This document shows, piece after piece, positions 19,359-33,849 of a stretch of DNA of 64,000 bases (position 1 is its first letter; each line of letters begins with the position of its first letter). The position numbers were made by a program, and so were the translations under genes. The stretch comes from Turnera subulata (lineage: Eukaryota; Streptophyta; Magnoliopsida; Malpighiales; Passifloraceae), in the NCBI GenBank assembly GCA_028386065.3, contig JAKUCV010002005.1, positions 1-64,000 of the forward strand, given 5' to 3'. The notes under the pieces were generated by a model. The model ran no database searches. It was given only the letters and a program-made list of their open reading frames with translations, and had not been told where the DNA came from.

Positions 19359-20670
19359 GGGGTTTAATTTACAATTTATGGCATCATAGCATACTTATTA
19401 TGTGCATTTATGTGAGCATGTTGTTTTGTTGTATAGGCTTTGGCATCGGGCAGTTTCCGAGGAGCCTGCTTTGGACCGATTATTGTCTTCAGAGTTGAAT
19501 AATCGGCTAAGGTGAGGATAAATTTCCTTCAATATGTGCCTATATTACTCGGTTGTTGTGTTTGATGATTGTTGCACTGTTGAGTGTTGTATTTGCTGTG
19601 GTTTGTTTCGGGATGTTTATCCCCGTGCCTTGATTGATTTTCAGATGTTTATCCTCATGATTTGATTTTGGGATGTTTATCCCCGTGAATTGAGTTTTTT
19701 TATCCCCGTGAATTGAGTTTTTTTGGATGTTTATCTTTGTGTCTTTTTGGTATAAAGAATAATGGATTAGATAATAAAATGTGATAAGGATGTCGATCCT
19801 CAGTTTTAGATTGGGATGTCTATCCTTGTGTTTTGGTTAGGGATGATGATCCCTGAGATTTGGTTTTTAGATGATGATGATATAATTGTCACGTGGTAAG
19901 TAGAGGTACGACCGGATGGTTTGAGACTGTTTTGTGGTGGCCATGATCTGGGTTACTTGTGATGGGCATGTTGATGTCGGTTTGATTGGGATGTTGATCC
20001 CTGAGTTTGTTATTGGGATGTTGATCCCGAGTTCTTTTTGATCTAGCACCAGGAACAAGTTGTTAACATGGTACGACCCTAGCTTATCCGTGACGGGACC
20101 CGGAAAGATAAAATTGGAAATTGGATTTTTGTTTAAGCCTTTTTGGTCTTGGACCAGTTTTGGGTTGAGTCTTTTGGATTGATGTGTTTGGCTGTTGTGC
20201 CTATATTTGACCTTGAGTATTTTATAGTGTTTCATATCGATTGTCTATCCATGGTTGGTGGGCACTTCGGACTCATCCCTCACCTGCGGGCTTTCATCCC
20301 GTAGGTTGAGTTATTTGTGGTTCAGGTATGATGCATTCCAGACAGGCTGCGGTGTTATCCCTTGGACAGGACTCGGATCCATTCAATGCATCAGTGTCGC
20401 ATACAGTGTCTTTGTGAGTTTTAAAAGTCTTCCGCTGTGCTGATTATTGTTATTGTTGGGCCTTGGGCCGGTTGTGATGTTATTGATGTTCCCGAGATTG
20501 GACGACGGTTTTTATGTTGGGCCGAAGGGTCGGATTTTTTATGTTTATATTTTGGGCTGTTGAGCCAGAGTTTCTGTTGTATACACTGTATGCTGGGCTT
20601 TGTTTGGTCGGGTCGTTACAGTTCCTGCACGTGTTTACTATGTACGGTAAATACGGGTCGGGGCGTTTCA

Positions 20671-22124
20671 ATAATCATATCAATAGGTGGAAAGTAAAAA
20701 TAATATTTAATTTTATTTAACTTTGGCATATAAAGAATTTCTAAAATCTTGAGAAAAATATTATATTATCTTAAAATACAGAGAATTTCCACATAAAAAA
20801 TAAAAACTCTTAAGAAAAAATTATAAATCATCATAAATATTAGAAAATCATATCATTGCTCATAAAGAATTTAAAAAAATTGATTCATATAAAATTATTT
20901 ACAAAAAGGTGTAACTATACACAATTGTAAGAGAATTATCGTAATTATTTTTGGAGAATTTATTTATCATATTCAATAAAAGAACCATTCATATGGAATT
21001 TCTATGAAAAAAATTTTTAGTGTCACGAATTAGAGTTAAAAAGTGTCTTATAGAATATTTATCCTTATACAATAATAATCGTATCGATAGGTGGCAAGTA
21101 AAAATAATATTTATTTTTCTAACTTCGGCATGTAAAGACTTTCTAAATTCTTGAGAAAAGTGTTATATTAGTTACAGATAAGAAATAAAAAGGCTTAAGA
21201 AAAAGAAATATAAATCATGATAAATTTTAGAAAAGCATATCATTACTCAAAAAAATTCATTGATACAAAATTATTTGTAAAAATGTGTAATTATACTCAA
21301 TTGTAAGAGAATTATCGTACTTTTTTTTTGGAGAATTCATTTACTATATTGAATAAAAAACCATCCATATGAAATTTGTATGATAAAAGTTGAATGTCAC
21401 AAATTAGAGTTAAAATTTTTCTATAGAATTTTGATCATTATACACTAACTTTAAATCATTTCACTACCTTGAATATACTACCTTGAATGTTAACCACATA
21501 TTTGATTTATTTATAAGAAAAAAATATAATGGGGTAAAATAATTTAATTTTCTGTAAATACTGATTTATTTAGGAATATAAAAATTTCTAAAAGAATTCC
21601 AAAGTTATGAAATTAATCCAAATAAATTAGGAAGAAAATAGTCACTAAAAATAATTGTAGATATATAAAAATTTTATGTAAAGTAGAAATGTGCCCAAAA
21701 AAAAAGAAGTAACATGAATATTTACACTTATATAATGACACTTTGAATATTTAGTAGAGATTTGCCAATAACTTTCTCCACCTGTATTGCTATGAGGCAT
21801 ATTTTTAAGAAAAATCATTTTTTACTATAAAAACTTTATATTAATGATTTTTACATTTTATATGATAATAAAATATAATATTTTTCTTATTTATTTTTGT
21901 AAAACTTCTGTGTTCATAACCTTCACCTAATTTTATAAAGAGAATATAATAAAAAAAATTTTCATTAAAATAGTTTTAAAATGTCTATATCATCTAATTT
22001 TTCTCCCTAAATAAATTAGAATCTAAAATTGCTCAAAAATGGTTTGAAGTACAGATTGTTTTGTAAAAAAATGGGCACCTTATCCATATAAGGAAGCTCT
22101 AAAATGCCACTAACGAAATTAATA
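20671..22124. repeat. AT-rich intergenic stretch with an internal ~400-bp duplication
   Basis: The segment from about 20671 (ATAATCATATCAATAGGTGG) is repeated, diverged, from about 21075 (ATAATCGTATCGATAGGTGG), each copy about 390 bp. I see no gene and no recognisable transposon ends. Confidence 0.55.
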
Positions 22125-22129
22125 TCCCA

Positions 22130-25100
22130 TGAAACACCCCGACCCAAATTTACCCAACAAACAGTAATTATCGAACGACAGTGCCGACACGTGGCACAAA
22201 CAACATATACAACAGGAAATCCGGCCCAATGGCCCAACGATAATATCAATCACCCGATTTCGGGAACAATAACAATAATAGCACAGCGGAAGTAATTTTT
22301 AATAATCACAGCAAAGCATGAATCGACTCGATGCAAAACTATGGATCCAGATCCGTCGGAGGAGATGTCGCAGCCTCCCATGATGCATATCTGCACAAAG
22401 AACAATGTAGTTTGCCGATGGGGCAGGTGAGGGGTGAGATTCTCCATAATCTCACCAACACATAACCCATGATGAACAACATAGCATATACTTAACAGTC
22501 AAGAGCACATCAAATATGGCATACGAGTAGAGAACAGAACACTGAACAAATACAGTCATTAAGAACAATGCGGACTATGCAAATGTCCACCCCATCGACT
22601 ATGCAATGCACTGACCATCTAATATTGACTGTACCATACACTAGTGCCCGACCAGGACACCTCAACTCAACTACATATTGCGTAACCGACCCAGTCTCAA
22701 CAGACTATACAACACATACTCTAGTCCTGACAGACTATACTCAACAGAGGTTCCTTATCGTATGATAACATACCGTTACTGTGCTTGTCGAACATCTAAT
22801 CCGGTACCAAAACAATCTCAAAATCACATGAGCCTCGCTCACCGGGTAGCCGGCAACCTGTACGGACCATACCCAATCAACATCTCAAACCGGTCCCCAG
22901 GTAAAATCACAACACAGCAACAGCAACAGCAGCCACCACAGCAACTCGTAACCACAACAACAACAATTCTCGCTAATCTCAATCTCTGGGTATCCACATA
23001 CCCTTAGAAATGACAATAGCCCAACTGTCGACCAAAATCCGACAACCAACATATCTCATTATCCGATCAAAAATGACAAGTGATACTCATCCCACAATTA
23101 TCAAAAGAAACCGACAATAAACAAAGGACAACTGGAAACTGATGCCAACAACAATAGACTACTCACGACCAACGACAACAACAACACCCGCGAACCGGCA
23201 ACCTATGCTGACCCCGGTCAACCCACTATACTGACAACCTCCCAGGGTATGATCATGAGACAACATGCACATGAACATAACACATCACTGCCCAGCAAGG
23301 CAAAAACACATCTCAAACAAGATTGAGCCAAGGCCAAAAGAATATCTTTTATTATTACCAATTTTATCTTCCGGGCCCCGTCACTGGACAACATAGGGGT
23401 CAGACCTGGATATCAACATATTTCGGGTGCCAGACTAAATCCAAGAGAGCCCAGGGATCGACATCCCAAAATAGTAACCCAGGGATAGACATCCCAAAAG
23501 AGAACCCAGGGATAGACATCCCAAATATATCAACGGGATAGACATCCCAAGCATAGACATGCTTACCACAAGTAACCCAGGTCATGGCCACTGCAAAATA
23601 GTCTTTACCCATCGAGTCGTACCACTACTTACCAAGCGACATTAAAGTCGTCAACACAGTTTCCAATTATCCAATTTCTATTTCCAATATCCATTATCAA
23701 TTTCCCATGGTCAATAGTCCAACAACAATCACAACAGCAATAATCACAGCAGTCAAATATCCAACAGTGAATATCTCAGCAGTTCAATCAAACAACAAAG
23801 CACACAAGGTATTACGGCACATATCAAAGGAAATCCACTCTCACAACAAATATCAGCAAATATCACAAAGTTATCAACAACAATAACCATAAGATGCAAT
23901 GGAACCTATGTAGTTCCAAGACCAACCATCCCGGCTATCACGGGTGGAATGACGTATATGCAACCTCACCTGATACTCCTTCGAAGCTGGTATCCGATTA
24001 AGCCTTGATATTCCCAAATGTCTGTTTCCGAGCTTGCCAGAAAATTCCCGAGATGCCAGAAACTCGCCGGATTCTGGCCAAGTTACTGTTCATGGCAGAA
24101 TCAAAACACCCAATGTCCACTGTTTACTGCTCGTCACCCAGCAAATCGTCAAAACCTCCGCGCAGAATCACCACCGAGCCCAACACTAACACCATCATCA
24201 TCTCCACGGCAATTTTTCGGTGGCCGGAACACCACCAAACAACAACTTCTACCTTCCAACAGATCACGACTCACAACCACAACATCGCCTCCATCGTCGT
24301 CGAAGCCAACAACACCCACCATAAGCAGACAACTGATCAGAAATCGGGTATAGACAGGAAAAGCAAGGATCGTCACCAAAACTTACCCACACGACACGTG
24401 ATGGCGAGCAGAGGAGGAGTCCGGCAGCGATGTTGGTACCATCTGCAGAGGAGCAGGGAATTCGGCCTCCTGTGCGCGGTGGCTCGAGCTCAGAGAAGGG
24501 AGGAGATCGGCCCTTGTGTGCACGGTGATGCGAGCAGAGGAAGGCAGCGAGGAGAGCTAGCGCCAGCGGTCGCGCTTGTAGAGGAAAGGGAGGAACAGGG
24601 CGGCTTTAGCGCAGAGGAAGGAAGAGGGTGCAGGGGCGGCTAGTCCAGACGGCGGCTCGTCTGACTTGGTGCGACGGCGGTAGAAGCGAGGGGGAGAGCG
24701 GCGGCGCGTGAGGTGATGGTGAGTTGAGGGAGAGGCGTCGTCGGCGGCGAACACGCGGTGGAGGAGAAACTGGGCGAGGAGGAGGAAGAGAGAAGGCAGG
24801 GGAGGGAGAGAGAGAGGGCGATGGTGATGGTGAGGAATCGGTGGAGGAGAAGATGAGATAAAGAAGAAAAAGAGAAAAAGAAGATGTTGGTGGGAAAAAG
24901 AGATAATATAAAAAAAAAGAAAGGTGGAGAAATGGTGGGTGGGTGGCCGGTAGTGAAGGAGAAGAAGATAATGAAAAGAAAGAAAAAGGAAGAGAAAAAG
25001 AAAAAAAGAAGGGAAAAGAGAAAATTAAAAGAAAAGATAGGAAAAGATAGGGAAAAGAAAGAGAGTAGAAAAATTAGAAAAGAAAAAGAAACGGGAGAGA

Positions 25101-25572
25101 GGAAGAGTTGGCCTGGGAGAGAGAAAGAAGCGTGGTTCGTGTGTCGGTAAAATTACTGGTTCGTGAATGGACCAAAATATCCTCTAGTCCGACTTTAATC
25201 CTTCAGAAGCATAAGGGTATATCCGTCTTTCTGAAAAATTCCGTCCCGAAAATACAACTTAGGCTCGAAAAATCCGATTAAATATCCCGAGCGTTGCCCA
25301 AGTCCCAGTTTTGAAAACCGAGGCTCGGTAAGCCGTGTAGAATCCTCTGGAATTCCAAGTAACTGTCGCATCGATTTTTGAACTCAATAACCACAGAGTA
25401 CCTTCGGAAGCATCGGTGGTTCATGGTTTCGAAGATCGTTTATTCCCGGTAAAACTCTCGAAATTAACTCGGAATGGTAGAATGCTCGATTAACCGTGAT
25501 AAAAATTTATTTACCACAGTAAGAGTTAAAACAACTCGGTAAAATCACGAAAATTTTACCCGGGTCGATACA
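22130..25572 (-). mobile_element. Solo LTR, gypsy type, 3443 bp, TSD TCCCA
   Basis: On the minus strand it starts TGTATCGACCCGGG (25572) and ends GGTCGGGGTGTTTCA (22130). The duplication TCCCA flanks it (22125-22129 and 25573-25577). It is a third, more diverged member of the LTR family at 10-20 kb and shares the GGGAT...ATCCC dyads (23455-23550), a GC-rich block (24400-24850) and a purine tract (24860-25115). The open frames inside are low-complexity shadows. Confidence 0.85.
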
Positions 25573-25920
25573 TCCCAAGCTTCTCAATCCAAAAATGAAG
25601 AACTAATATATATTAATGCAATGAAACAAAAGTATAAATACAAATAAATAAATATATAAAAGCTTATAAAAATATGGTATAGACAAAATAAAAATTTTAC
25701 ATTACATGTGATAGAAAAATGAATTTATAAAATCATACAAAACAAATAAAAACATAAAATTTTAAATTTATAAGATTTTTATGTATGAAAAAATGAAAAT
25801 AGGAGTATATAATTAACATAAATCTATACTTTCTATAAAAGCATGAAGACAGTGAAGCACGAAACAGCCAAAAATACAAAAGTAACGTTACTTAATCTCT
25901 ATTTCTAAAGAGCAATAATA
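25573..25920. other. AT-rich stretch between a solo LTR and the broken LINE end
   Basis: I see no gene or repeat ends beyond the TSD copy at 25573-25577. Confidence 0.4.
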
Positions 25921-28900
25921 TTAAAAGACGAATATACCATTCCATAGAATTTGCATACTACTAGGAGAAATGCAAGACATGAGAATATTACAAAAGGAAT
26001 TAGGCAGCCCGATATCAGCCAAAGTATCACCAATAAAATTCCAATTCAACCGATCATATGCTTTTTCAAGATCAAGTTTTATAGCCATGAACCCCGGACC
26101 ACCTCGTTTAATCCTCATGGAGTGCACATTCTCTTGTACAACCATAACATTGGCATGTATTTGTTAGTGTAATATGCCCAAAAGCTAATCAATGGATGAT
26201 TGTTTGTAGTCATGTATACACATTAAGGTTATTCTAATAAATATTGTTTATGAGATAAATGCTTGCACATATTTATAACCCTAGAATATTTTATATTCTT
26301 AAATGTCCCTAGTCGTTTATTATTATGGATGGATTTTAATAATAAATTAAGACTAGCGTATGTTGAGAATTTATATGTGATATGAATTCTACATACGGGT
26401 ACAAGTTAGAGAACTTGTGGACTGGACCGACCCACATTAGAATGCTACATGGAACGTTATATGTTTGTCGATAGCGGTTCTTATATGTATTGTCCTTAGA
26501 CCTGAGATCATCAAGGTTCCCAACATATGAGTCGTATACTTTGATATTACTCTTGGCTATTTCGTAAATGAGTAGACCTTAGTGTAATCATTGGGTATAT
26601 GATAAATGTGTAGTGGGTTTTGTATGATCCAGAGGGGATTCGTCCAACCCATATAACGGGTATATTATCGGATGGTTTCTTGATAGAGTTGAACCGTAAA
26701 TGCATGGCCATGCTCGGATTATGATATGGTGATACCATAGGTATCCGTTTTACGCGGTTAACTCGAGGATCAAGAAACCGAGATTGAACATATGCGAGAT
26801 TGACATATTCCATGTCTCGTGTTTAATCTTAGATAATGGGACGAAGGGACGATGACATGTTTGCGAGGCATATGAATCAGTACTGATCTTGTCGTTTGGG
26901 TAGCAATGATGTGTTGCTAGACGCCGCTCTTTGCTTATAATTGTAAATGAGTTTACAATTATTGCTGGATGTTACAAGTGCCTACAGGGTCACACACTTA
27001 GAGCCGTTGATTCGAGCTGGTGGTTGAACTATGGTTGGACCATGGTTGAACGAGGTATTTGAGTTTGTGGTTGGACCGTGGTTGGACCAGGGCCGTCTTG
27101 GCCTGGTGTGGTTCACTAAATGTCTGATTTATTGAACCATAATTAGTGCCATGTGATGTGTAATCCCACCAAGAGTTAGTGGAGACATGATTAGCTAAAA
27201 GCTAATCATGTTGGCCAAAGGTGTTGGCCACTTTGTCCCTTGCTTTTGTGAGTGAGATTTGATTAAGCATAATCTGATTATGCTTTGGGTATGATCACTT
27301 TGAGTCTGAAATTTTTCAGAGCAATGAGCCTTGAGAGTTCTTGTGAGTTTTAGACCATACACACATTCTTTGAGAAAGAAGAAAAATACCACAAACTCTA
27401 GCTTCCGAAACCTACTGCTAGCACATCAATTCGGGGGTGCTCGTGTTGGTAATCGTGTGACGATTCCAACTAGTTATCACGGTTGGTGTGGATACCGTAG
27501 AGGGGCGGGATTGCTGTTCGGTTCTTGCTGATTCGGATCATCAGTTGAGTGAAAGACCTCAACCATGAATTTTATTATTCGGTTTACTCTGTTTCACATG
27601 GATCCTCCATGAGTACCGGGATTTCCGCTGCGCATTTGGTTGCATTTGATTGTCAAATTGCATGACCCAGCTTCTTACAGTATTTGCCTTCCCGGAACAA
27701 AACTAGCCTGAAATGGTAACACCAGATCATTCAAAACAGGCTTGAGACGGTTTGCAAGCACTTTAGTAAGTAGCTTATAAGGGACCATACAAAAACTGAT
27801 AGGCCTAAACTGAGTGATCTCCTCAGGACAATCCTTCTTAGGAATAAGAGTGAGTAGAGTGCGATAAATCTCTGGAGGAACCTCACCCGAAATAAAGGTC
27901 TGCTAAAGTAAAGAGCAAACCGATGGGCCAACCACCGACCAGAAACGTTGGAAGAACACTGAATGAAGACCATCAATCCCAGGGGCCTTATACGGCGCCA
28001 TCTGTTTTAAAGCACAATGCACCTCCGCTATAGAAATTAGAGCCGCCATTGCTGCCAACCTCGCCGGATCAATAACAGGGAACCTGTTGCGCAAATACAA
28101 TGGCTGTATAGGGACTAAATCACGGCTAAACAATCCCTGAAAAAAAGAGACCGCATGGTCACACAATCTACTCTGATAAAAAACCCAATCTCCATCGATC
28201 TAGAGGCCAGCCACCTTATTCCTATCGCACCAAATGAGTGTAGAAGTATGAAAATAGGCAGTATTTCGATCCCCATTCTGAACCCACTGGCTTCTAGATT
28301 TCTGATACCATAACATCTCCTCTTGAGCCAAAACCTGATCATAATAAAATTTCAACTCTCTCTCCAAATTATACAAAAATTGCCCCGATCTTCCCATGGC
28401 TTTGGCCCGTTGAATACCCCCAATCCGGGCAAGCAATGCTTTTTTCCTGCACAAAATATGGCCAAAAACCTCCCGATTCCATTTATGCAACTTGGTTTGT
28501 AACAGAGAAGTAGCGGCAGTGAACACTAAATCTCCTCGCCAGGCCGACTCAACCACCTGTTGGGATCTGGGATCCAACAACCAAGCCGCTTGAAACCCGA
28601 AAAGTTTTGGATTATTTAACGAGCACTGAGCATTCAGATGAACAGGAAGTGGTGAATGATCGGACTTAGTACGTGGCAAACGCCAGACCTCGGCATTCGG
28701 AAAGCTAGTCCGCCACGCTTGATTGGCCAGTCCCCGATCTAACCTTTCTGCAACCAACTCTCTCCTAGCACCGTCCCTTCTTTCCCAAGTAAAAGGTGGT
28801 CCATAAAAGCCCAAGCCCAATAACTAACAATCATATATCCAATCAGAAAACCGTGCGCATATAGTCATACATGCCGGCGCACCCCCTTGTTTTTTTTGTT

Positions 28901-29346
28901 TGATCAACATATGTGTTAAAGTCTCCAATAACCAACCACAGAGCATGCATAGATCCAGCCAAAGTACTTGTCGCCTGCCACAGACTCTGACATAGTGAGG
29001 GAGTCGGACTAGCATACATTGCCATCAAGTACCATGGTGCCGCCGCCTGATACTTAACCCTCACATGTAAGAATTGTTCATGTCGCACCAGAACATTGAT
29101 GGAAAGGCTCTGGCGTTGCCAACAAATCCAAATCCCCCCGGATCTCCCATTAGCTTTCGCAACAACAAATCCATCAAAGCCACAATGTTGTAAAGTATCC
29201 AGAGCCACAGTTGACTGAACCTGTGGTTCAACTAATATAACTAACCTTGGCCAATGTGTAAAGACCAAGTCTCTAAACGCCCTGCAAAATTTGTCCCCTC
29301 CAGCCCCTTGGCAATTGCATGCTAATATTTTATGTGAAAAATCCAT
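25921..29346 (-). pseudogene. LINE ORF2 remnant: EEP endonuclease plus partial reverse transcriptase
   Basis: The endonuclease starts MDFSHKILACNCQGAGG (29346) and includes VIGDFN near 28935 and the SDHSPL motif near 28650. The RT follows with APGIDG (near 27985), LIPKKDCPEE, FRPIS, the SFVPGRQI junction, and KLDLEKAYDRLNW on the far side of the solo LTR. At least two stops or frameshifts (near 28830 and 28200) and the missing RT palm (no YxDD) make it inactive. It shows what a complete EEP start looks like for comparison with cassette ORF2. Confidence 0.8.
26162..27679 (+). mobile_element. Solo LTR, copia type, 1518 bp, TSD GTATT
   Basis: It begins TGTTAGTGTAATATGCCC, ends CCAGCTTCTTACA, and is flanked by GTATT (26157-26161 and 27680-27684). 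The near-end TTTCCGCTGCGC is typical of plant copia LTRs. Removing it restores a continuous LINE RT reading across the junction (SFVPGRQI then HANVMVVQE). Confidence 0.85.
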
Positions 29347-29394
29347 TAAACAAGATAGAAATGGATAAAAAAAAAATAGATAACAACAAAGGAA

Positions 29395-31149
29395 TCAAGA
29401 ATCTGTCTGCATGAGCTCCTCAGTCATATCTTGAACCGTCGGGTTACCAGCAACATATATGCCCTGGACCAAATGAGCCTCAGATGCACTAGGATCAGCC
29501 CTCGGAACAGCAGCATCGTTATGACTTTGGCCTCTCGGGTCAAAGACTACAGCCATTGGTAACGAGCCAGGCTGCTCACTCCCCAGACTGGCTGAAGGTG
29601 GATTAGGCGCGGAAACATCAACCTCCCGTTGTTGCTGTACACCCACCTTAAAAGAGACTGAAACCAAAACACTACCTGCTAACACACCACTCCATTTATC
29701 CACCTGCAACACACCCTCTCCCACTTTGTCTTTCCCCTTCTTTGACTTAATGCTCTTTCGAAGAGCCGCCACAGCTGCCTTAGCCAAATCTACACCCGAT
29801 AAAGAGTACCCCGCCTGATCTTGAGCACGCTTCATAACGGGCGCGCCTGCAGCAGCAGGTTCATTAATAAAAATACCCTGTGATTTCGTCGGCTGCTTCC
29901 CAGATTTCACACCACCATTCCCACCTTCTGCAAGTGACCCTGACTTCATCGGTAGAGTACCGTGCCCACTCCCAGAAGAAATAACAGTGATACCAACTGG
30001 TGCAGCCAATTTCGGCGCCTCAACTACCTCCACTACTGGTTCATCGACCGTAGACGCAAGCGCTCCAAATCGAGAACCAGTAGAGAGGTTCTTTTGTCCA
30101 TCCTTTCTGTTATTTTCTTGTGTCTGGGCCGACTTACGGTTCCGGTTTCTCACCTTTGGAGGGACCAGAATCCATTGGCCATACTTCGAAAAAGGGCCAC
30201 AAGAAACACCCCCATTCGAAACAGCCTAGGATGAAGACATCGGCCCTTGAACTCCCGAAGCTTCAGCCATCACCTGCTCCGAACACCCCGACCCAGTAGC
30301 TGCCATACCAGTGCCCGTCTTCTATTTTGATGGGCAACTCACCATCACAGGTCCCTCTCGGCCACACTCAAAGCACATCTGAGGTAAGTTCTTATACATA
30401 ATTGTATACCAAACCCCATCTACGCAAGTCTTTGTTTGCAAAGGTGTTGACAAATCCAAATCCACAACCGCTTTAGCAAAGCGACCTCGCTCAGTTTTTT
30501 GTGCCGAGTAATCTACCCGAATAAGCTTGCCAATCCTATTGCAAATCTCCCGGAGTATAGCCAACTGGTACAACTCCGAGGAGAGTCCAGGGACCCTGAT
30601 CCAAGCCACAACTGAAGTGACTTTATGAGATGTAGGCTCGAAGTTTGGTTTCCATGGCTCCACCGTTAAATAATGATCCAATATGACCCAGGGTCCCCCA
30701 GTCAGAGCACTAAGGTATTCCGAACTGTTAGACAAACGAACCAAAAAATAGTAATGGTCGAGATCCATAACATTAAAACTACCACGTAACCCCCATAGGC
30801 GTTGTAATCTGTTACACAGCATCCGATAGCCAATTGAACACCCCCACATCTTGACAATCACCGTGTCCTCCCACTGCTTATGAATTCTCTGCAGAAACCG
30901 ATCAGAAAGACTTATGATCGGGCCTCTTTCAGTCATCACCGAGGTCACATCGCTCTCCATAGGCTCCAGTTCAGTGTCGACCTCCAAACTCGTAGAAGAC
31001 GATGCAGAGCCTAGAGCCTCGTTGAAAGATCTCTGCTCAGCCGGCGCAACAGGGATTGGGCCTACTGTTACCATGGGATCATCCTGCAGGCAAGCAGAAC
31101 CATTCTCCGGCAAGGTTAGGGCCCTGCCCCCCGGCGGCGCTAAGTTCAT
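29395..31149 (-). pseudogene. LINE ORF1: DUF4283 and CCHC-type zinc knuckle
   Basis: From the ATG at 31149, about 275 residues read through a DUF4283 region (GGPWVILDHYLTVEPW), a proline-glycine motif (WIRVPGL) and the start of a plant LINE knuckle (CFECGREGPVMVSC, the second half degraded). A stop at 30322 interrupts it. The frame resumes around 30153 (GSRFGALA motif) down to 29395. These nucleic-acid-binding ORF1 proteins precede the EN-RT ORF in plant L1 elements. Confidence 0.75.
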
Positions 31150-31154
31150 GCAAC

Positions 31155-32070
31155 TAGGGGTGTAAACGAGTCAAGCTACTCGTGAGCTACTCAGAATCGA
31201 CTTAAGGATTACTCGAACTTGACTCGTTCTAGAGCTCGAGTCGAGCTTTTTGTTCTATCGAGTCGAGCTCGAGCCTAAAATACATAGTTTATTAAGGCTC
31301 GCGAGCCTTAACGAGCTTTTACAATTTTATAAAATTCAAAGACCCCTTTATTAGTTAGGCCTAATTTTTAACTTGGGCTAGGTTTTCTAATTTTTTCATC
31401 AAGACCAGTTTACTTTTCTTTAAGCATGAGATAAGTGATCCACAAAAAACCAAACCCTATCCTCTACATCTCCCCCTTTTTCCTTTACCGTCTTCACATT
31501 CTTTAAAAAATAAAATTTCACTTCTTCGTTTAAGGAAAAAAAAGTATCTGTTCATCAGCCGCATACCACCCTTTCCCATCCTCTGCCTCCACAGGTCCTC
31601 CCCATCCACCGGTCGCCACTAACAAGCAACTCTCCTACTACCCATACTCCTCCAAAGGCTCGTCGACCGTCAGTGCTGGTGAAGGAGACTGGGAAGCAAA
31701 GCAACGTTATATTAATTTTAGGTTTCTTTTACTTTTGCATGTTATTCAATACTTTCTTGAATTGTGTTGTGGTCTGCGATTGTAGAGGGAGGTGTTATGA
31801 GGCTTATGGTGGATTTGGAAGAAAACAATTGGGATGGGTAGGCTGTGAGTAGCGGTGATGAAGTTGTCCAGCAGCGGCGATGATGTATTTCGAGCTTAAT
31901 CGAGCCTAATAGAGCCGAGCTCGAACCTGTGTTTTTATCAACGAGCTCGAGCTCGATCCTGCATATGAAAGCTCGATCGAGCTCGAACTCGAGCTCGAGC
32001 TTGGAATTCCTTAACGAGCTCGAGTCGAGCAAGGCACTACTCGGCTCGACTCGGCTCGTTTACACCCTTA
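31155..32070. mobile_element. hAT-type MITE, 916 bp, TSD CATGCAAC
   Basis: The terminal inverted repeats are TAGGGGTGTAAACGAG (left) and TAAGGGTGTAAACGAG (right end, reverse complement). The 8-bp duplication CATGCAAC is at 31147-31154 and 32071-32078. Subterminal regions are full of CTCGAGCTCGA-type repeats, as in many plant hAT MITEs. No transposase. Confidence 0.9.
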
Positions 32071-32199
32071 CATGCAACCCTAAACTTTTCTTCCGAAAAC
32101 TTCGGTCCCAAGTAATAAGAAGATGATCCCTAGATGCGTCAAAAACCCCACATGTACTACAAGTTGAGTAAATCAATTGAGAAAGATAAATAGATTTTA

Positions 32200-32350
32200 A
32201 TTATGGGCTTCTGGCAACTTAGGCCCTAATTGAAATTCTTGCCCATAACTAAAAGCTATTAGCCCAAAGAAGAGCGGAATTGTCAGCCCACAAAAACCCC
32301 AATTTCGACAACCCAAGAGAGAAATAAGTTTAGTCTGGTCCTAGGGTTTT
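32200..32350 (+). promoter_or_regulatory. RPS26 promoter region with site II and telo-box motifs
   Basis: Several site II-type motifs (TGGGCT at 32204-32209, and reverse copies AGCCCA near 32260 and 32285) lie upstream of a telo-box (CTAGGGTTTT at 32341-32350). This pairing is typical of plant ribosomal-protein gene promoters. The start codon is ~60 bp further on. Confidence 0.6.
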
Positions 32351-32409
32351 TGCTCTCTCGCCGCCGTTGTCAGTAGCCACTTCGAAGCTCACCGGAGGAT
32401 CCTGAAAAA

Positions 32410-33849
<1,440 letters not shown>

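Larger units (their letters stand above)
10248..20670 (+). mobile_element. Non-autonomous Ty3-gypsy-type (Tekay-like) element with very long LTRs, carrying an antisense cassette
   Basis: Order on the plus strand: 5' LTR remnant (10248-12681), primer-site-like sequence, short internal region (12682-15264), polypurine end and 3' LTR (15265-16064 plus 18152-20670). The internal 3' end (GAGGACGAAATTC, then AAGGTGGGTAGAC) matches the hallmark end of chromovirus elements before a TGTAACA LTR. No gag-pol is present. The 2.6 kb interior consists mainly of the cassette ORFs on the minus strand. The outer part of the 5' LTR is cut off by the copia element to its left. Confidence 0.75.
15265..20670 (+). 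repeat. 3' LTR of the gypsy element, split by a solo LTR
   Basis: Begins TGTAACAGCCCGGG and ends GGGGCGTTTCA. The two parts are 15265-16064 and 18152-20670, about 3.3 kb once the nested 16065-18146 and one copy of the duplication are removed. The right part matches 10248-12681. A purine-rich tract is at 15765-15895. Confidence 0.75.
25921..32165 (-). mobile_element. Dead L1-type LINE, split by two later insertions
   Basis: On the minus strand: 5' UTR (about 32079-32165), ORF1 (31149 to about 29395), then endonuclease and reverse transcriptase (29346 to 25921). A solo LTR (26162-27679) interrupts the RT, and a hAT MITE (31155-32070) sits just before the ORF1 start. The RT ends abruptly after motif QILWNG near 25935, so the 3' half of ORF2 is missing. 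I see no poly(A) end. Confidence 0.85.

Noticed and set aside
28200..29346. The LINE endonuclease as donor of the ORF2 EEP half
   Set aside because: The motifs are similar in kind but the surrounding residues differ widely, so this particular LINE is not the source.
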